Shown: in pieces, positions 1 through 7,407 of the stretch
How positions within the stretch are numbered: position 1 is the stretch's first letter
How the letters are laid out: each line of letters opens with the position of its first letter
Assembly: GCA_910587645.1 (NCBI GenBank)
Contig: CAJUNA010000017.1
Location: 1-37,430, forward strand
Origin: an uncultured Oscillospiraceae bacterium
GTDB lineage: Bacteria; Bacillota; Clostridia; Oscillospirales; Oscillospiraceae
Direction of reading: 5' to 3'
Length of the DNA: 37,430 bases
Program-made: the position numbers and the translations under genes
The notes under the pieces: generated by a model
Database searches by the model: none
What the model was told of the DNA's origin: nothing
Seen by the model: the letters and a program-made list of their open reading frames with translations, nothing else

Positions 1-193
1 GCTGACAGTTTGCCAAAACGAGCGTGGATAGCTCAAGCAATGCCTCGTCAGTCCGGTTCCCTCCCATTGTAGCTTGGGTGTGGGCCGCCGCATAGGGCGG
101 TCTCCCCCCCTTTTTGGGGGGTGTCACCATTGTAGCAAGCAGGGCATTTGTTTTCTCTATTGCCACAATGGGCGCTTTTATTTTACACTCCAT
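1..193 (-). CDS. Partial hypothetical protein of a mobile element (runs off left edge)
   Basis: An open frame on the minus strand begins with ATG at 193 and stays open for 64 codons to the window edge. The predicted N-terminus contains KKGGRPPY and then RTDEALLELSTLVLAN, which reads like a real helix. In-frame ATGs at 130 and 67 are alternative starts, and no good Shine-Dalgarno decides between them. I do not recognise the family. Its position beside other element debris suggests a gene of an integrative or conjugative element. The frame is short and lies in GC-rich DNA, so it could be chance. Confidence 0.35.
   Translation of the reverse strand, partial: MECKIKAPIVAIEKTNALLATMVTPPKKGGRPPYAAAHTQATMGGNRTDEALLELSTLVLANCQ
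85..121. repeat. Two adjacent GC hairpins in mobile-element DNA
   Basis: CCGCC (85-89) pairs with GGCGG (96-100). Immediately after it, six C (105-110) pair with six G (116-121) around a T5 loop. Around them, CATTGTAGC occurs at 65-73 and again at 128-136. Clustered hairpins and short direct repeats of this kind occur near transfer origins and element regulatory regions, but nothing here proves that role, and the stretch also lies inside a possible coding frame. Confidence 0.35.
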
Positions 194-493
194 CGAAAGT
201 AAAAAGTAAGCCAATTCCAGTTTACAGTTGGATTTTACTTAGGTGAAATCCAACTTGATAAATGCTCTTTTGTAAAACGCCCAGCTTGCCACATAGCGCA
301 TCACCATAGCTTGCGCCAGCCCTCGACATAATTGTCTCAAAGGCATTGACAGGAACGTCTGTTTGTGCTACCATAATGGGGAACTGAATATTGCACATAT
401 TTTTCACGCAGATACATAGGCCGAACCACAGCGTTTTTGCTGGGGTCGGTTTTGTTGTATCTGTGTTTTTTGTTTTTGAAGGGAGACCGGACA
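194..493. other. Element-derived stretch without a supported gene
   Basis: I see no convincing gene here. A 10-bp perfect inverted repeat, AGTTGGATTT (226-235) and AAATCCAACT (246-255), has a 10-nt loop. A minus-strand frame covers 222-494 but has only a TTG start, no ribosome binding site and unremarkable composition. Its downstream part (ATG at 374, ending at 222) is the most protein-like portion and might be a gene remnant. Confidence 0.4.
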
Positions 494-760
494 ATGGAAA
501 AAGTCAAAATGGAGGAAGCCAGGCGCAAGCGGGGCAGGCCGAAGCTGGATGCCCACATCACCGAGGAATACGCCCCCAGCAGGCGGCAGGCGCTGAACAT
601 GATGTATATGTACGAGGGCGTCCACCTGCTATTGTTAGCGGCTACCGAAATTCAAAATAGCGAGATCTTGCGGCAGGAGGACAGAACAGCCGTCACCGTA
701 AAATCGAGGGACGGCATCTTAGAGCAACTCGACAGAATGGCGGTGCAGGACAAACTATAG
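494..760 (+). CDS. Small basic-motif protein of mobile-element origin
   Basis: An 88-residue protein. The ATG at 494 is chosen because GGGAGA lies 8 bases upstream; an upstream in-frame ATG at 437 would add 19 hydrophobic residues with no binding site. Near the N-terminus is RRKRGRPKLD, an AT-hook-like basic GRP motif that suggests DNA binding. The rest is helical, with a hydrophobic VHLLLLAAT stretch. I do not know a named family. It lies between other remnants of an integrative element, and the C-terminal half may be truncated or shifted by decay. Confidence 0.5.
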   Translation: MEKVKMEEARRKRGRPKLDAHITEEYAPSRRQALNMMYMYEGVHLLLLAATEIQNSEILRQEDRTAVTVKSRDGILEQLDRMAVQDKL

Positions 761-834
761 CACCAATCAAAAACAAAGCCAAGGAATTTAAAGAGTTAAT
801 TAGCAAAAAAATAGTGATCTAACGCCAGTTCCTA

Positions 835-863
835 TTGAGATATATGGACTATTATGATAAAAT
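835..863 (+). promoter_or_regulatory. Predicted sigma-A promoter upstream of integrase remnant
   Basis: TTGAGA (835-840) and TAAAAT (858-863) are separated by 17 bases. A terminator-like hairpin begins at the next base, so any transcript would meet it almost at once. Confidence 0.4.
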
Positions 864-887
864 AGAGCCATTGCATTGGCTCTTTTT
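864..887 (+). terminator. Intrinsic terminator-like hairpin before integrase remnant
   Basis: AGAGCCA (864-870) pairs with TGGCTCT (877-883) around a 6-nt loop and is followed by a T-run. It may end transcription of the small gene at 494-760 or attenuate the promoter directly before it. Confidence 0.6.
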
Positions 888-912
888 CTCATAGTGGAAA
901 GGAGCGCATCTC

Positions 913-1330
913 ATGGGAAAGAACTCAAAAGGGAAAGAATGCGGCAAGGGCATCTGCCAAAGGAAGGATGGTTTTTATTACGCAAGATTTGTAGACAAGT
1001 ATGGTAAGCGCCACGAGAAGTATGTTCCTACACGTCCAGAGGCACGGAACTGGTTGGAGGAAGCTCGATTTACAGATACGCAAGAGAACATGATCGCGGA
1101 CTGGTCGCCGAATACTCGCAGAAACTACCGGGAGCGGTATGCAGCGGAAGGCTTTACAGAAGCTGCTGGATCACTCCGCCATTCAAACAATGATGAACCG
1201 CTGTGTCCATGTGACCGGTGATTTTATAGCAAATACAGCAGACCATTTCAATCACACCAGGGCGCCTGAGCTGGATGGCGTAGTAGACATCATTCAAACA
1301 CCGGAAGCCCTTGAAAAATCAGGAGGAAAA
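913..1330 (+). pseudogene. Decayed tyrosine recombinase (integrase) with internal deletion and lost catalytic Tyr
   Basis: Two pieces of one integrase lie in different frames. The first, from ATG 913 (GGAAAGGAGCG upstream), gives an N-terminal arm-binding region (KGICQRKDGFYYARFVDKYG) and then SPNTRRNYRERY, the start of the core-binding domain. Near position 1135 the frame changes, and from 1139 the other frame gives LQKLLDHSAIQTMMNRCVHVT, the end of the catalytic domain. About 200 residues including the catalytic Arg and the HxxR motif are missing. In the family the last motif ends in a catalytic Tyr (type DRYVHVT); here the codon at about 1199 is TGT, Cys. A further small gap seems present before SPNTRRN, where related proteins carry a longer linker. 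The gene cannot be active. The C-terminal frame runs on into the ychF leader. Confidence 0.85.
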
Positions 1331-1337
1331 CAAAACT

Positions 1338-2429
1338 ATGAAACTCGGCATCGTCGGCCTGCCCAACGTAGGCAAATCCACCCTATTCAACGCCATCACC
1401 AACGCGGGCGCGGAGAGCGCCAACTATCCCTTCTGCACCATCGACCCCAACGTAGGCATGGTCGCGGTGCCAGACGCCCGCCTGGACAAGCTCAGCGAGA
1501 TGTACAACCCGAAGAAGACGACCCCGGCAGTCATTGAGTTTGTCGACATTGCGGGCCTGGTCAAGGGCGCGTCCAAGGGCGAGGGCTTAGGCAACAAATT
1601 CCTGAGCAACATCCGCATGACAGACGCGATTGTCCACGTAGTCCGCTGCTTTGACGATGAGAACGTCATTCATGTAGAGGGCGGGGCGGATCCCATCCGC
1701 GACATAGAGATCATCGACCTGGAACTGGTCATGGCCGATGTGGAGATGGTGGAGCGCCGTATTGACAAGGCGCAGAAGGCCGCCAAAGGCGACAAGAAAT
1801 TCCTCCGTGAGGCAGAAATATTCCAAGGCCTGCTGGCCTGGCTCAACGATGGCAACGCCGCCCGGAGCTACGACTGCGATGATGACACAAAAGCGGTCAT
1901 TGCCACCAGCGACCTGCTGACCCTCAAGCCGGTCATTTACGCCGCCAACCTGGATGAGGAAGGCTTTGCCAACCCCGAAGGGACTGCCTACTACCGCCAG
2001 GTAGCGGAGCGGGCCGGCGCGGAGGGCGCCCAGGTAATCCCCGTATGCGCCAAGCTGGAAGCGGAGATCGCGGAGCTTGAGGGCGAGGAAAAGGCCATGT
2101 TCCTGGAGGACCTGGGCGTCAGCGAAAGCGGCCTGGACCGTCTGGTAAAGGCCAGCTACACCCTGCTGGGCCTGATTTCCTACCTGACCAGCGGCGAGGA
2201 CGAATGCCGGGCCTGGACGATCACCCGGGGCACCAAGGCCCCCCAGGCAGCGGGCAAGATCCACTCCGACTTCGAGCGCGGCTTCATCCGTGCGGAGGTC
2301 ATCGCCTACGATGACCTGATGCAGGTAGGCACGATGGCGGCGGCCCGGGAGAAGGGCATGATCCGCTCCGAGGGCAAGGAGTACGTGGTAAAAGACGGGG
2401 ACATCATCCTGTTCCGCTTCAACGTATAA
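1338..2429 (+). CDS. ychF: Redox-responsive P-loop ATPase YchF
   Basis: 363 residues, the usual length for YchF/OLA1. ATG 1338 follows AGGAGG with a good spacing. The P-loop GLPNVGKST is at residues 7-15, DIAGLVKGASKGEGLGN is the switch-region signature, and the G4 position reads NLDE rather than NKxD, as expected for a GTPase-fold protein that prefers ATP. The C-terminal part is the TGS-like domain (TSGEDECRAWTI...TKAPQAAGKIHSDFERGFI). YchF binds ribosomes and acts in stress and redox responses in the cytoplasm. It opens a six-gene operon and sits directly behind the integrase remnant, which now supplies its upstream region; I see no clear own promoter. Confidence 0.97.
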   Translation: MKLGIVGLPNVGKSTLFNAITNAGAESANYPFCTIDPNVGMVAVPDARLDKLSEMYNPKKTTPAVIEFVDIAGLVKGASKGEGLGNKFLSNIRMTDAIVHVVRCFDDENVIHVEGGADPIRDIEIIDLELVMADVEMVERRIDKAQKAAKGDKKFLREAEIFQGLLAWLNDGNAARSYDCDDDTKAVIATSDLLTLKPVIYAANLDEEGFANPEGTAYYRQVAERAGAEGAQVIPVCAKLEAEIAELEGEEKAMFLEDLGVSESGLDRLVKASYTLLGLISYLTSGEDECRAWTITRGTKAPQAAGKIHSDFERGFIRAEVIAYDDLMQVGTMAAAREKGMIRSEGKEYVVKDGDIILFRFNV

Positions 2430-2446
2430 GCGCGGGAGGAAGCGGC

Positions 2447-3130
2447 ATGAAGCGTTTCCCCATCCTGGACGCATGGCGCACCCTGGCGGTTGTGCTGATG
2501 GTAGCCTACCATTTCCTATACGATTTGTATATTTTTGGCATAATATCCGCACCGCAGCTTTTTTCCACGCCGTTGAACCTGATGCAGAAATACATCTGCT
2601 GTTCCTTCATCCTGCTGGCAGGCGCGTCCGCCCGCTTTTCCCGCAGCAACATGCGCCACGGCATTATCGTAATGGCCTGCGCCGTGGCGGTAGAGCTGGG
2701 CGCACTGCTGGGCGGACAAGTCATCCGTTTCGGCATCCTGATGTTCCTGTCGGTGTCTATGATACTGTACCACTTCCTGGGAAAATACCTGCAAAAGCTC
2801 CCCGGCCTGCTTTTGGCGGCGGGGAGCGGCGCGCTGTACCTGCTGGCAAACTGGTGGACAGCCCGCGCGGCAGTCTCCGTAACGTGGCTGTACCCCTTGG
2901 GGCTGACGGCCCCGGGCTTCCACAGCGCGGATTATTTCCCCTTGCTGCCCTGGTTCTTCCTGTTTTTGATTGGCACGGTATTTGGCGGCTGGTGCCTGGC
3001 CCACAGGGACAACCGGCTCTTAACCGCCCCCCTGCCTGCCCTCCTGACCTGGCCGGGGCGGCACAGCCTGCTCATTTACGTCCTGCACCAGCCGGTTTTG
3101 TACGGCGCCTGCTATCTGATTTGGAGGTGA
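2447..3130 (+). CDS. DUF1624 (heparan-alpha-glucosaminide acetyltransferase-like) membrane protein
   Basis: 227 residues with about six or seven hydrophobic helices. The start reads RFPILDAWRTLAVVLMVAYHFLYD, matching the N-terminal signature (R-x-x-x-xD-x-x-R-x-x-A-x-x-x-M...H) of DUF1624/HGSNAT-like proteins. The end (GRHSLLIYVLHQPVLYGACYL) is the matching conserved C-terminal helix with His. Such proteins are thought to be membrane acyltransferases, but the substrate of this short bacterial form is unknown. It begins 17 bases after ychF with GGGAGG before ATG 2447, so the two are co-transcribed. Confidence 0.85.
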   Translation: MKRFPILDAWRTLAVVLMVAYHFLYDLYIFGIISAPQLFSTPLNLMQKYICCSFILLAGASARFSRSNMRHGIIVMACAVAVELGALLGGQVIRFGILMFLSVSMILYHFLGKYLQKLPGLLLAAGSGALYLLANWWTARAAVSVTWLYPLGLTAPGFHSADYFPLLPWFFLFLIGTVFGGWCLAHRDNRLLTAPLPALLTWPGRHSLLIYVLHQPVLYGACYLIWR

Positions 3131-3135
3131 ACCCT

Positions 3136-3621
3136 TTGCGCAGCAAGCAAAACAGCACCTTAATCTACCTGGAAAACGAATCAGGGGAATACCTGATGCT
3201 CCACCGTGTAAAAAAGAAAAACGACATCAACCACGACAAATGGATCGGCGTAGGCGGCGGCTTTGAGCATGGCGAAAGCCCCGAAGAATGCGCCCTCCGT
3301 GAGACGCGGGAAGAAACGGGCCTGACCCTGACAGCCTACCGTTTCCGGGGCATCGTGACCTTCGACTGCGAGGGCCAGGAGACCCTATACATGCACCTGT
3401 TCACAGCCACCGGCTGGACGGGGGAACTGACAGACTGCGACGAAGGCGACCTGGAATGGGTGCCGAAGGAGAAGGCCTACGCCCTCCCCATCTGGGAGGG
3501 GGACAAAATATTCTTCCGCCTGCTGGAAGAGGAGCGCCCCTTCTTCTCGCTGAAGCTAAGCTATGACACGGAAAACGTGTTGGTACGGGCGGTCCTGGAT
3601 GGAAAGGAACTATCGCTTTGA
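3136..3621 (+). CDS. NUDIX hydrolase, MutT-like (possible 8-oxo-dGTP diphosphatase)
   Basis: 161 residues from a TTG start at 3136, chosen because GGAGGTG (3123-3129) lies 6 bases upstream and the upstream gene ends at 3130. A complete Nudix box spans residues 41-63: G41, E47, then RETREETGL at 55-63 with the metal-binding Glu pair. Upstream HDKWIGVGGG is the usual lead-in strand. The overall shape (LYMHLFTATGW..., ...LEWVPKEKAYALPIWEGDK) fits the MutT/8-oxo-dGTP diphosphatase branch, which cleans oxidised nucleotides. Substrate is inferred only. Its stop overlaps the TTG start of the next gene (TTGA). Confidence 0.9.
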   Translation: MRSKQNSTLIYLENESGEYLMLHRVKKKNDINHDKWIGVGGGFEHGESPEECALRETREETGLTLTAYRFRGIVTFDCEGQETLYMHLFTATGWTGELTDCDEGDLEWVPKEKAYALPIWEGDKIFFRLLEEERPFFSLKLSYDTENVLVRAVLDGKELSL

Positions 3622-4070
3622 AAGAAAAACTGCTGGTTTCCGCCTGCCTGCTGGGAGAAAACTGCAAATATAGTGGCGGAAACAACTACACCCCGGAGGT
3701 GGAAGCCCTCCGGGCGCAATACGAGTTCGTCCCCGTCTGCCCGGAGCAGCTTGGCGGCCTGCCTACGCCCCGTTCTCCCGCCGAGCGGACGGGAGCCAGG
3801 GTCGTCAACCGGGACGGCGCGGACGTAACGGAAGCCTTCCGCCTTGGCGCGGAAAAGACACTGGAAACTGCCCGGATGCTGGGCATCACAAAGGCCCTTT
3901 TCCAAGTCCGCAGCCCCTCCTGCGGCAGCGGGACGATTTATGACGGCACATTCTCCGGCACACTGGCCTCCGGCAGCGGTGTGACGGCGGAGCTTCTGGA
4001 GGAAAACGGCATAAAAATCTACCCCAGCAACCGGATTCCTCTGCTTTTAGCGGAGAAAGGAGAACTTTGA
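3618..4070 (+). CDS. DUF523 protein, TudS-like [4Fe-4S] desulfurase family
   Basis: 150 residues, beginning at TTG 3618 in a 4-base overlap with the NUDIX gene; AAAGGA lies about 10 bases upstream. Family signatures are SACLLGENCKYSGGNN at the N-terminus, VPVCPEQLGG in the middle and FQVRSPSCGSGTIYDG near the end. Cys10, Cys41 and Cys102 sit where the DUF523 member TudS, a 2-thiouracil desulfurase, binds its [4Fe-4S] cluster; Cys16 is an additional conserved Cys. The family is known; whether this copy acts on thiouracil or another thiolated base is inference. Coupling to a NUDIX enzyme points to nucleobase or nucleotide housekeeping. Confidence 0.88.
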   Translation: MKEKLLVSACLLGENCKYSGGNNYTPEVEALRAQYEFVPVCPEQLGGLPTPRSPAERTGARVVNRDGADVTEAFRLGAEKTLETARMLGITKALFQVRSPSCGSGTIYDGTFSGTLASGSGVTAELLEENGIKIYPSNRIPLLLAEKGEL

Positions 4071-4071
4071 T

Positions 4072-4431
4072 ATGTCTGGTGCTTTCTTCTTTGTGATGTT
4101 TTTCCTGGTATTCTTCCTGGTCCTTGGGATGATTCTGGTCAACATCATCCGCGGCATCGGCCAGTGGAATAAAAACAACCAAGCCCCCCGCCTGACGGTT
4201 CAGGCCACGGTGGTCTCCAAGCGGGGCGATGTAAGCCATCACCACCACCAGGGAGCCAACGGCATGGGCCACACCCATACCTCCACCACCTACTACGTGA
4301 CCTTCCAGGTAGCCAGCGGCGACCGGATGGAGCTGTGCGTAGGCGGCAGCGAATACGGGATGCTGGTGGAAGGGGATTTCGGCGACCTGACCTTCCAGGG
4401 CACCCGGTACTTAGGCTTTGAGAGACGGTAA
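4072..4431 (+). CDS. DUF2500 membrane protein
   Basis: 119 residues. One N-terminal membrane helix (residues about 4-27, very Phe/Leu-rich) is followed by a small soluble domain with VQATVVSKRGDVS, TYYVTFQVASGDRMELCV, EYGMLVEGDFGDLTFQGTRYLGFER, which is the DUF2500 pattern. A His-rich loop (SHHHHQGANGMGHTHT) separates the first strands, as is common in the family. Function unknown; probably a surface-exposed or membrane-associated beta domain. ATG 4072 follows AAAGGAGA and begins 1 base after the preceding stop. Confidence 0.85.
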   Translation: MSGAFFFVMFFLVFFLVLGMILVNIIRGIGQWNKNNQAPRLTVQATVVSKRGDVSHHHHQGANGMGHTHTSTTYYVTFQVASGDRMELCVGGSEYGMLVEGDFGDLTFQGTRYLGFERR

Positions 4432-4459
4432 CCACACTTAAATAAGGAGAGGAAACACG

Positions 4460-6259
4460 ATGGAACTAATGAAACGCAAGGACGTCCCCGTAGAGCTGAC
4501 CTGGGATTTATCGGCCCTGTACCAGGACGAAGCCCAATGGAAAGCCGCCGTAGAAAAGCTCCGCCAGTTGGCGGAGGACATCGAAAAAACCTACAAGGGC
4601 AAGCTGTCCACCGCCGCGAACATCCACGCCTGCCTGGACCAGTACCGGACATGGAAGGAGATCGACGATTGGGCGGGCAGCTATTCCGGCCTGGCGTCGG
4701 AGGTGGACTACACCGACGCGGCCCTGCAAGAGCGGGCCGAAGCCATGGGGCGTCTGGAGGCCCAGATGTACAGCCGCCTGAGCTTCATCGAGAGTGAAAT
4801 GCTGGCCCAGCCGGAGGAGGTGCTGCGGGAAGCCGCCGCCCAAGGCGGGCCAAATCAGCCTTTTCTGGAGGACCTGCTCTACCAGAAGCCCTACCAGCTT
4901 ACCCCGGAGACGGAGCGCGTCCTGGCCGCCCTCAGCCCCGCCCTGCGCGCGCCCTACCAGATTTATAACCAGTCGAAGCTGGCGGACATGAAGTTCCCCA
5001 CCTTCCAGGCGGATGGCGAAGCATTCCCCCTGGGCTACTCCCTCTATGAGGACAACTACTCCCACGATGCCCGCACGGCAGTCCGCCGGGAAGCCTTCGC
5101 GGCCTTCTCCCAAAAGCTGCGGGAGTACGAAAACGTCACCGCCGCCGCCTACCAGGCCAACGTTCAGGCAGAAAAGATTCTCGCGGACCAGCGTGGCTAC
5201 CAATCGGTATTTGACTATCTTCTGTTCTGGCAGAAGGTAGACCGGAGCATGTACGACCGCCAGATTGACCTCATTATGGACAAGCTGGCCCCCCACATGC
5301 GCAAATACGCCAAGCTCCTGCAAAAGGTACACGGCCTGGACCGCATGACCTACGCGGATTTGAAGCTGCCCATAGACCCGGGATACGTGCCGCCGGTCAC
5401 CATCGAGGAGTCCAAGAAGTACATCTCCGAGGGCCTGTCCGTCATGGGGGAGGATTACCGGCAGATGGTCCTGGATGCCTACGCGGGACGCTGGGTAGAC
5501 TTCGCCCAAAACCAGGGCAAATCCACCGGCGGCTTCTGCTCCACCCCCTACCGGAACCACTCCTACATCCTGCTGAGCTGGCACGAGCGCATGAGCGATG
5601 TATTCACCCTAGCCCACGAATTAGGCCACGCGGGGCATTTCAAGCGTTCCAACGCGGCCCAGTCCATCTTCGGCACCAATTGCTCCACCTATTTCGTGGA
5701 AGCGCCTTCCACCATGAACGAGCTGCTGCTGGGCCACTACCTGCTGAAAACCAACCCAGACAAGCGGTTCCGCCGCTGGGTGCTGGGCAATATGGTGGGG
5801 AATACCTACTACCACAATTTTGTCACCCATCTCCTGGAGGCGGCCTACCAGAGGGAGGTCTACCGCATAGTAGACGACGGGGGCGGCGTCCAGGCGGAGA
5901 CGCTGAACCGTCTGATGAAGGAGACGCTGGAAAAATTCTGGGGCGATTCCGTAGAACTGACAGCGGGGGCGGAGCTGACCTGGATGCGCCAGCCCCACTA
6001 CTACATGGGCCTGTACTCCTACACCTACAGCGCGGGCCTGACCATCGCCACCCAGGCCTGCAAGCGGATTGAAGCCGAGGGCGGGACCGCCGTAGAGGAC
6101 TGGAAGCGCACCCTCGCTGCCGGCGGCCGGAAAACGCCCCTGGAATTAGCGAAGCTGGCCGGCGTAGACATTTCCACCGATGCCCCGCTGCTGGACACCA
6201 TCGAAACCATCGGCGGCATGATCAGCGAAATGTGCCGTTTAACAGAGGAACTGGCGTAA
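4460..6259 (+). CDS. pepF: Oligoendopeptidase F (M3 family zinc peptidase)
   Basis: 599 residues, the usual PepF length. ATG 4460 follows AAGGAGAGG. The zinc motif HELGH is at residues 386-390 (in LAHELGHAGH), and Glu414 in FVEAPSTMNE is in the right place for the third zinc ligand, 28 residues downstream. The N-terminal domain (LTWDLSALYQDEAQWKA...) and the terminal GLYSYTYSAGLTIA block are typical. The enzyme cuts short peptides of about 7-17 residues in the cytoplasm. It is the last gene of the ychF operon and ends before a strong bidirectional terminator. Confidence 0.97.
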   Translation: MELMKRKDVPVELTWDLSALYQDEAQWKAAVEKLRQLAEDIEKTYKGKLSTAANIHACLDQYRTWKEIDDWAGSYSGLASEVDYTDAALQERAEAMGRLEAQMYSRLSFIESEMLAQPEEVLREAAAQGGPNQPFLEDLLYQKPYQLTPETERVLAALSPALRAPYQIYNQSKLADMKFPTFQADGEAFPLGYSLYEDNYSHDARTAVRREAFAAFSQKLREYENVTAAAYQANVQAEKILADQRGYQSVFDYLLFWQKVDRSMYDRQIDLIMDKLAPHMRKYAKLLQKVHGLDRMTYADLKLPIDPGYVPPVTIEESKKYISEGLSVMGEDYRQMVLDAYAGRWVDFAQNQGKSTGGFCSTPYRNHSYILLSWHERMSDVFTLAHELGHAGHFKRSNAAQSIFGTNCSTYFVEAPSTMNELLLGHYLLKTNPDKRFRRWVLGNMVGNTYYHNFVTHLLEAAYQREVYRIVDDGGGVQAETLNRLMKETLEKFWGDSVELTAGAELTWMRQPHYYMGLYSYTYSAGLTIATQACKRIEAEGGTAVEDWKRTLAAGGRKTPLELAKLAGVDISTDAPLLDTIETIGGMISEMCRLTEELA

Positions 6260-6293
6260 AGCCCCTGCTTCCATCTTTTCAACAGCAAAAAAA

Positions 6294-6325
6294 GGAGACG
6301 GGATATTTTATCCCGTCTCCTTTCT
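6294..6325. terminator. Bidirectional intrinsic terminator
   Basis: A 12-bp perfect stem (GGAGACGGGATA at 6294-6305 with its complement at 6309-6320) has a 3-nt loop. A-rich sequence precedes it and T-rich sequence follows it, so it can end both pepF and the converging gene at 6331-7338. Confidence 0.9.
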
Positions 6326-6330
6326 GTGGT

Positions 6331-7338
6331 TTATTGGTAATCACACAGTAAAAACATAGGCTTAATGCAGACCACCTCGTCATACTCCTCCTGCTCCAAC
6401 TGGACAGAGGAATTCATTGCCCGCAAATCCTCCTTGAGCACCGCCAAAGCTTCCGCGGGGGTCTGGGCCCGCCCTTCCCGGATAATGCGGATCATCCGCT
6501 CCAAGACCACAGGATGGGCGTACTGGCAGGGAACCGGGAACGGCCCAACCCGCGCCAAGAACGTCCCCATAGCGGCTTTTGCGTCCTCCCATTCCCGGGC
6601 CACAGCCTTTTTATTGTTCCGCGCGGTAGGGAGCACATTAGCCCCTGAGAAAAAGAACACCGCCGCCAGCCCGAACAGCAGGAAGTAAACCCCGGTGTTA
6701 TCCCTGTGGAGCCAGCTCCACACGCCATACGCTAAGGCGGCCGCGCCCAGGGCCACAACCGTCAGCGCCACCCACTTGTAGGCCGGATTTGACTGGTCAC
6801 TGTTGCGTTTGGTCCTGGCGGCCTGGGCCAGGCGGTGGGAAGGCGTGGTATCTTCCTCCAGCGCCGCCTTCGCCGCCTTCAGCTCGTCCCAGGCCTGCCG
6901 GGCCTGGGGCGTCAGTTCTTTCAGGTAGCGGGCGGCTTCCCGGGCGGCTTTTTCGGCCATCCGCCGCTCGCCATCCCTGCTCAGCCGCGGAACGTCCGGG
7001 AGGACCCTGGCGATGTAGGCCAACAGGTTGTCCACATCATCCTCCCGCTTAAAGTTGCACTGCTTCTGCTTTCCATCATCGTACTCCACTACTAGATAAG
7101 GGATGGACGCGAACAATCCCTTGCCCGTAAAGCCGCCCTTGCTCATGGCCACCCGCTTGAACACCCTGCGGACGGAGGGCAGCGTCACATAGAAGCACCG
7201 GTCAATATAGAAGCTGTTGAGGTAAAGGGCCCGCTTCCCCACGCCGCATGGCCCGAAGCGTTTGCAGCCCTTTTTATCCGCCGCCAGGGCATCTTGGGAC
7301 AGCCCTTCCCGGCTTAACTGCTTAGGTTTCAAGATCAT
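6331..7338 (-). CDS. Unrecognised membrane protein with coiled-coil region
   Basis: 335 residues. ATG at 7338 has GGGAGGA upstream. I do not recognise a named family. Residues 1-110 form a soluble domain (CKRFGPCGVGKRALYLNSFYIDRCFYV, later FASIPYLVVEYDDGKQKQCNF). Residues about 120-175 are charged and Ala-rich, likely coiled coil (EKAAREAARYLKELTPQARQAWDELKAAKAALEED). Two membrane helices follow (VALTVVALGAAALAYGVWSWL and VYFLLFGLAAVFFFSGANVL), then a C-terminal helical domain. It is a single-gene unit between two strong terminator hairpins. Confidence 0.75.
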   Translation of the reverse strand: MILKPKQLSREGLSQDALAADKKGCKRFGPCGVGKRALYLNSFYIDRCFYVTLPSVRRVFKRVAMSKGGFTGKGLFASIPYLVVEYDDGKQKQCNFKREDDVDNLLAYIARVLPDVPRLSRDGERRMAEKAAREAARYLKELTPQARQAWDELKAAKAALEEDTTPSHRLAQAARTKRNSDQSNPAYKWVALTVVALGAAALAYGVWSWLHRDNTGVYFLLFGLAAVFFFSGANVLPTARNNKKAVAREWEDAKAAMGTFLARVGPFPVPCQYAHPVVLERMIRIIREGRAQTPAEALAVLKEDLRAMNSSVQLEQEEYDEVVCIKPMFLLCDYQ

Positions 7339-7358
7339 GGAATCCTCCCGGATAGAAA

Positions 7359-7387
7359 GCGGAGGGGCGGCATTTCCGCCCCTCCGC
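7359..7387 (-). terminator. Intrinsic terminator-like hairpin after cstA
   Basis: GCGGAGGGGCGG (7359-7370) pairs perfectly with 7376-7387 around a 5-nt loop. On the minus strand a short pyrimidine run follows. It lies between cstA and the downstream co-directional gene. Confidence 0.7.
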
Positions 7388-7407
7388 CTAATGATGAAGA
7401 ATGGATG

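Noticed and set aside
222..494. A 90-codon minus-strand frame in the left element debris
   Set aside because: TTG start without binding site, overlaps the supported start at 494, and contains an inverted repeat; kept only as possible remnant.
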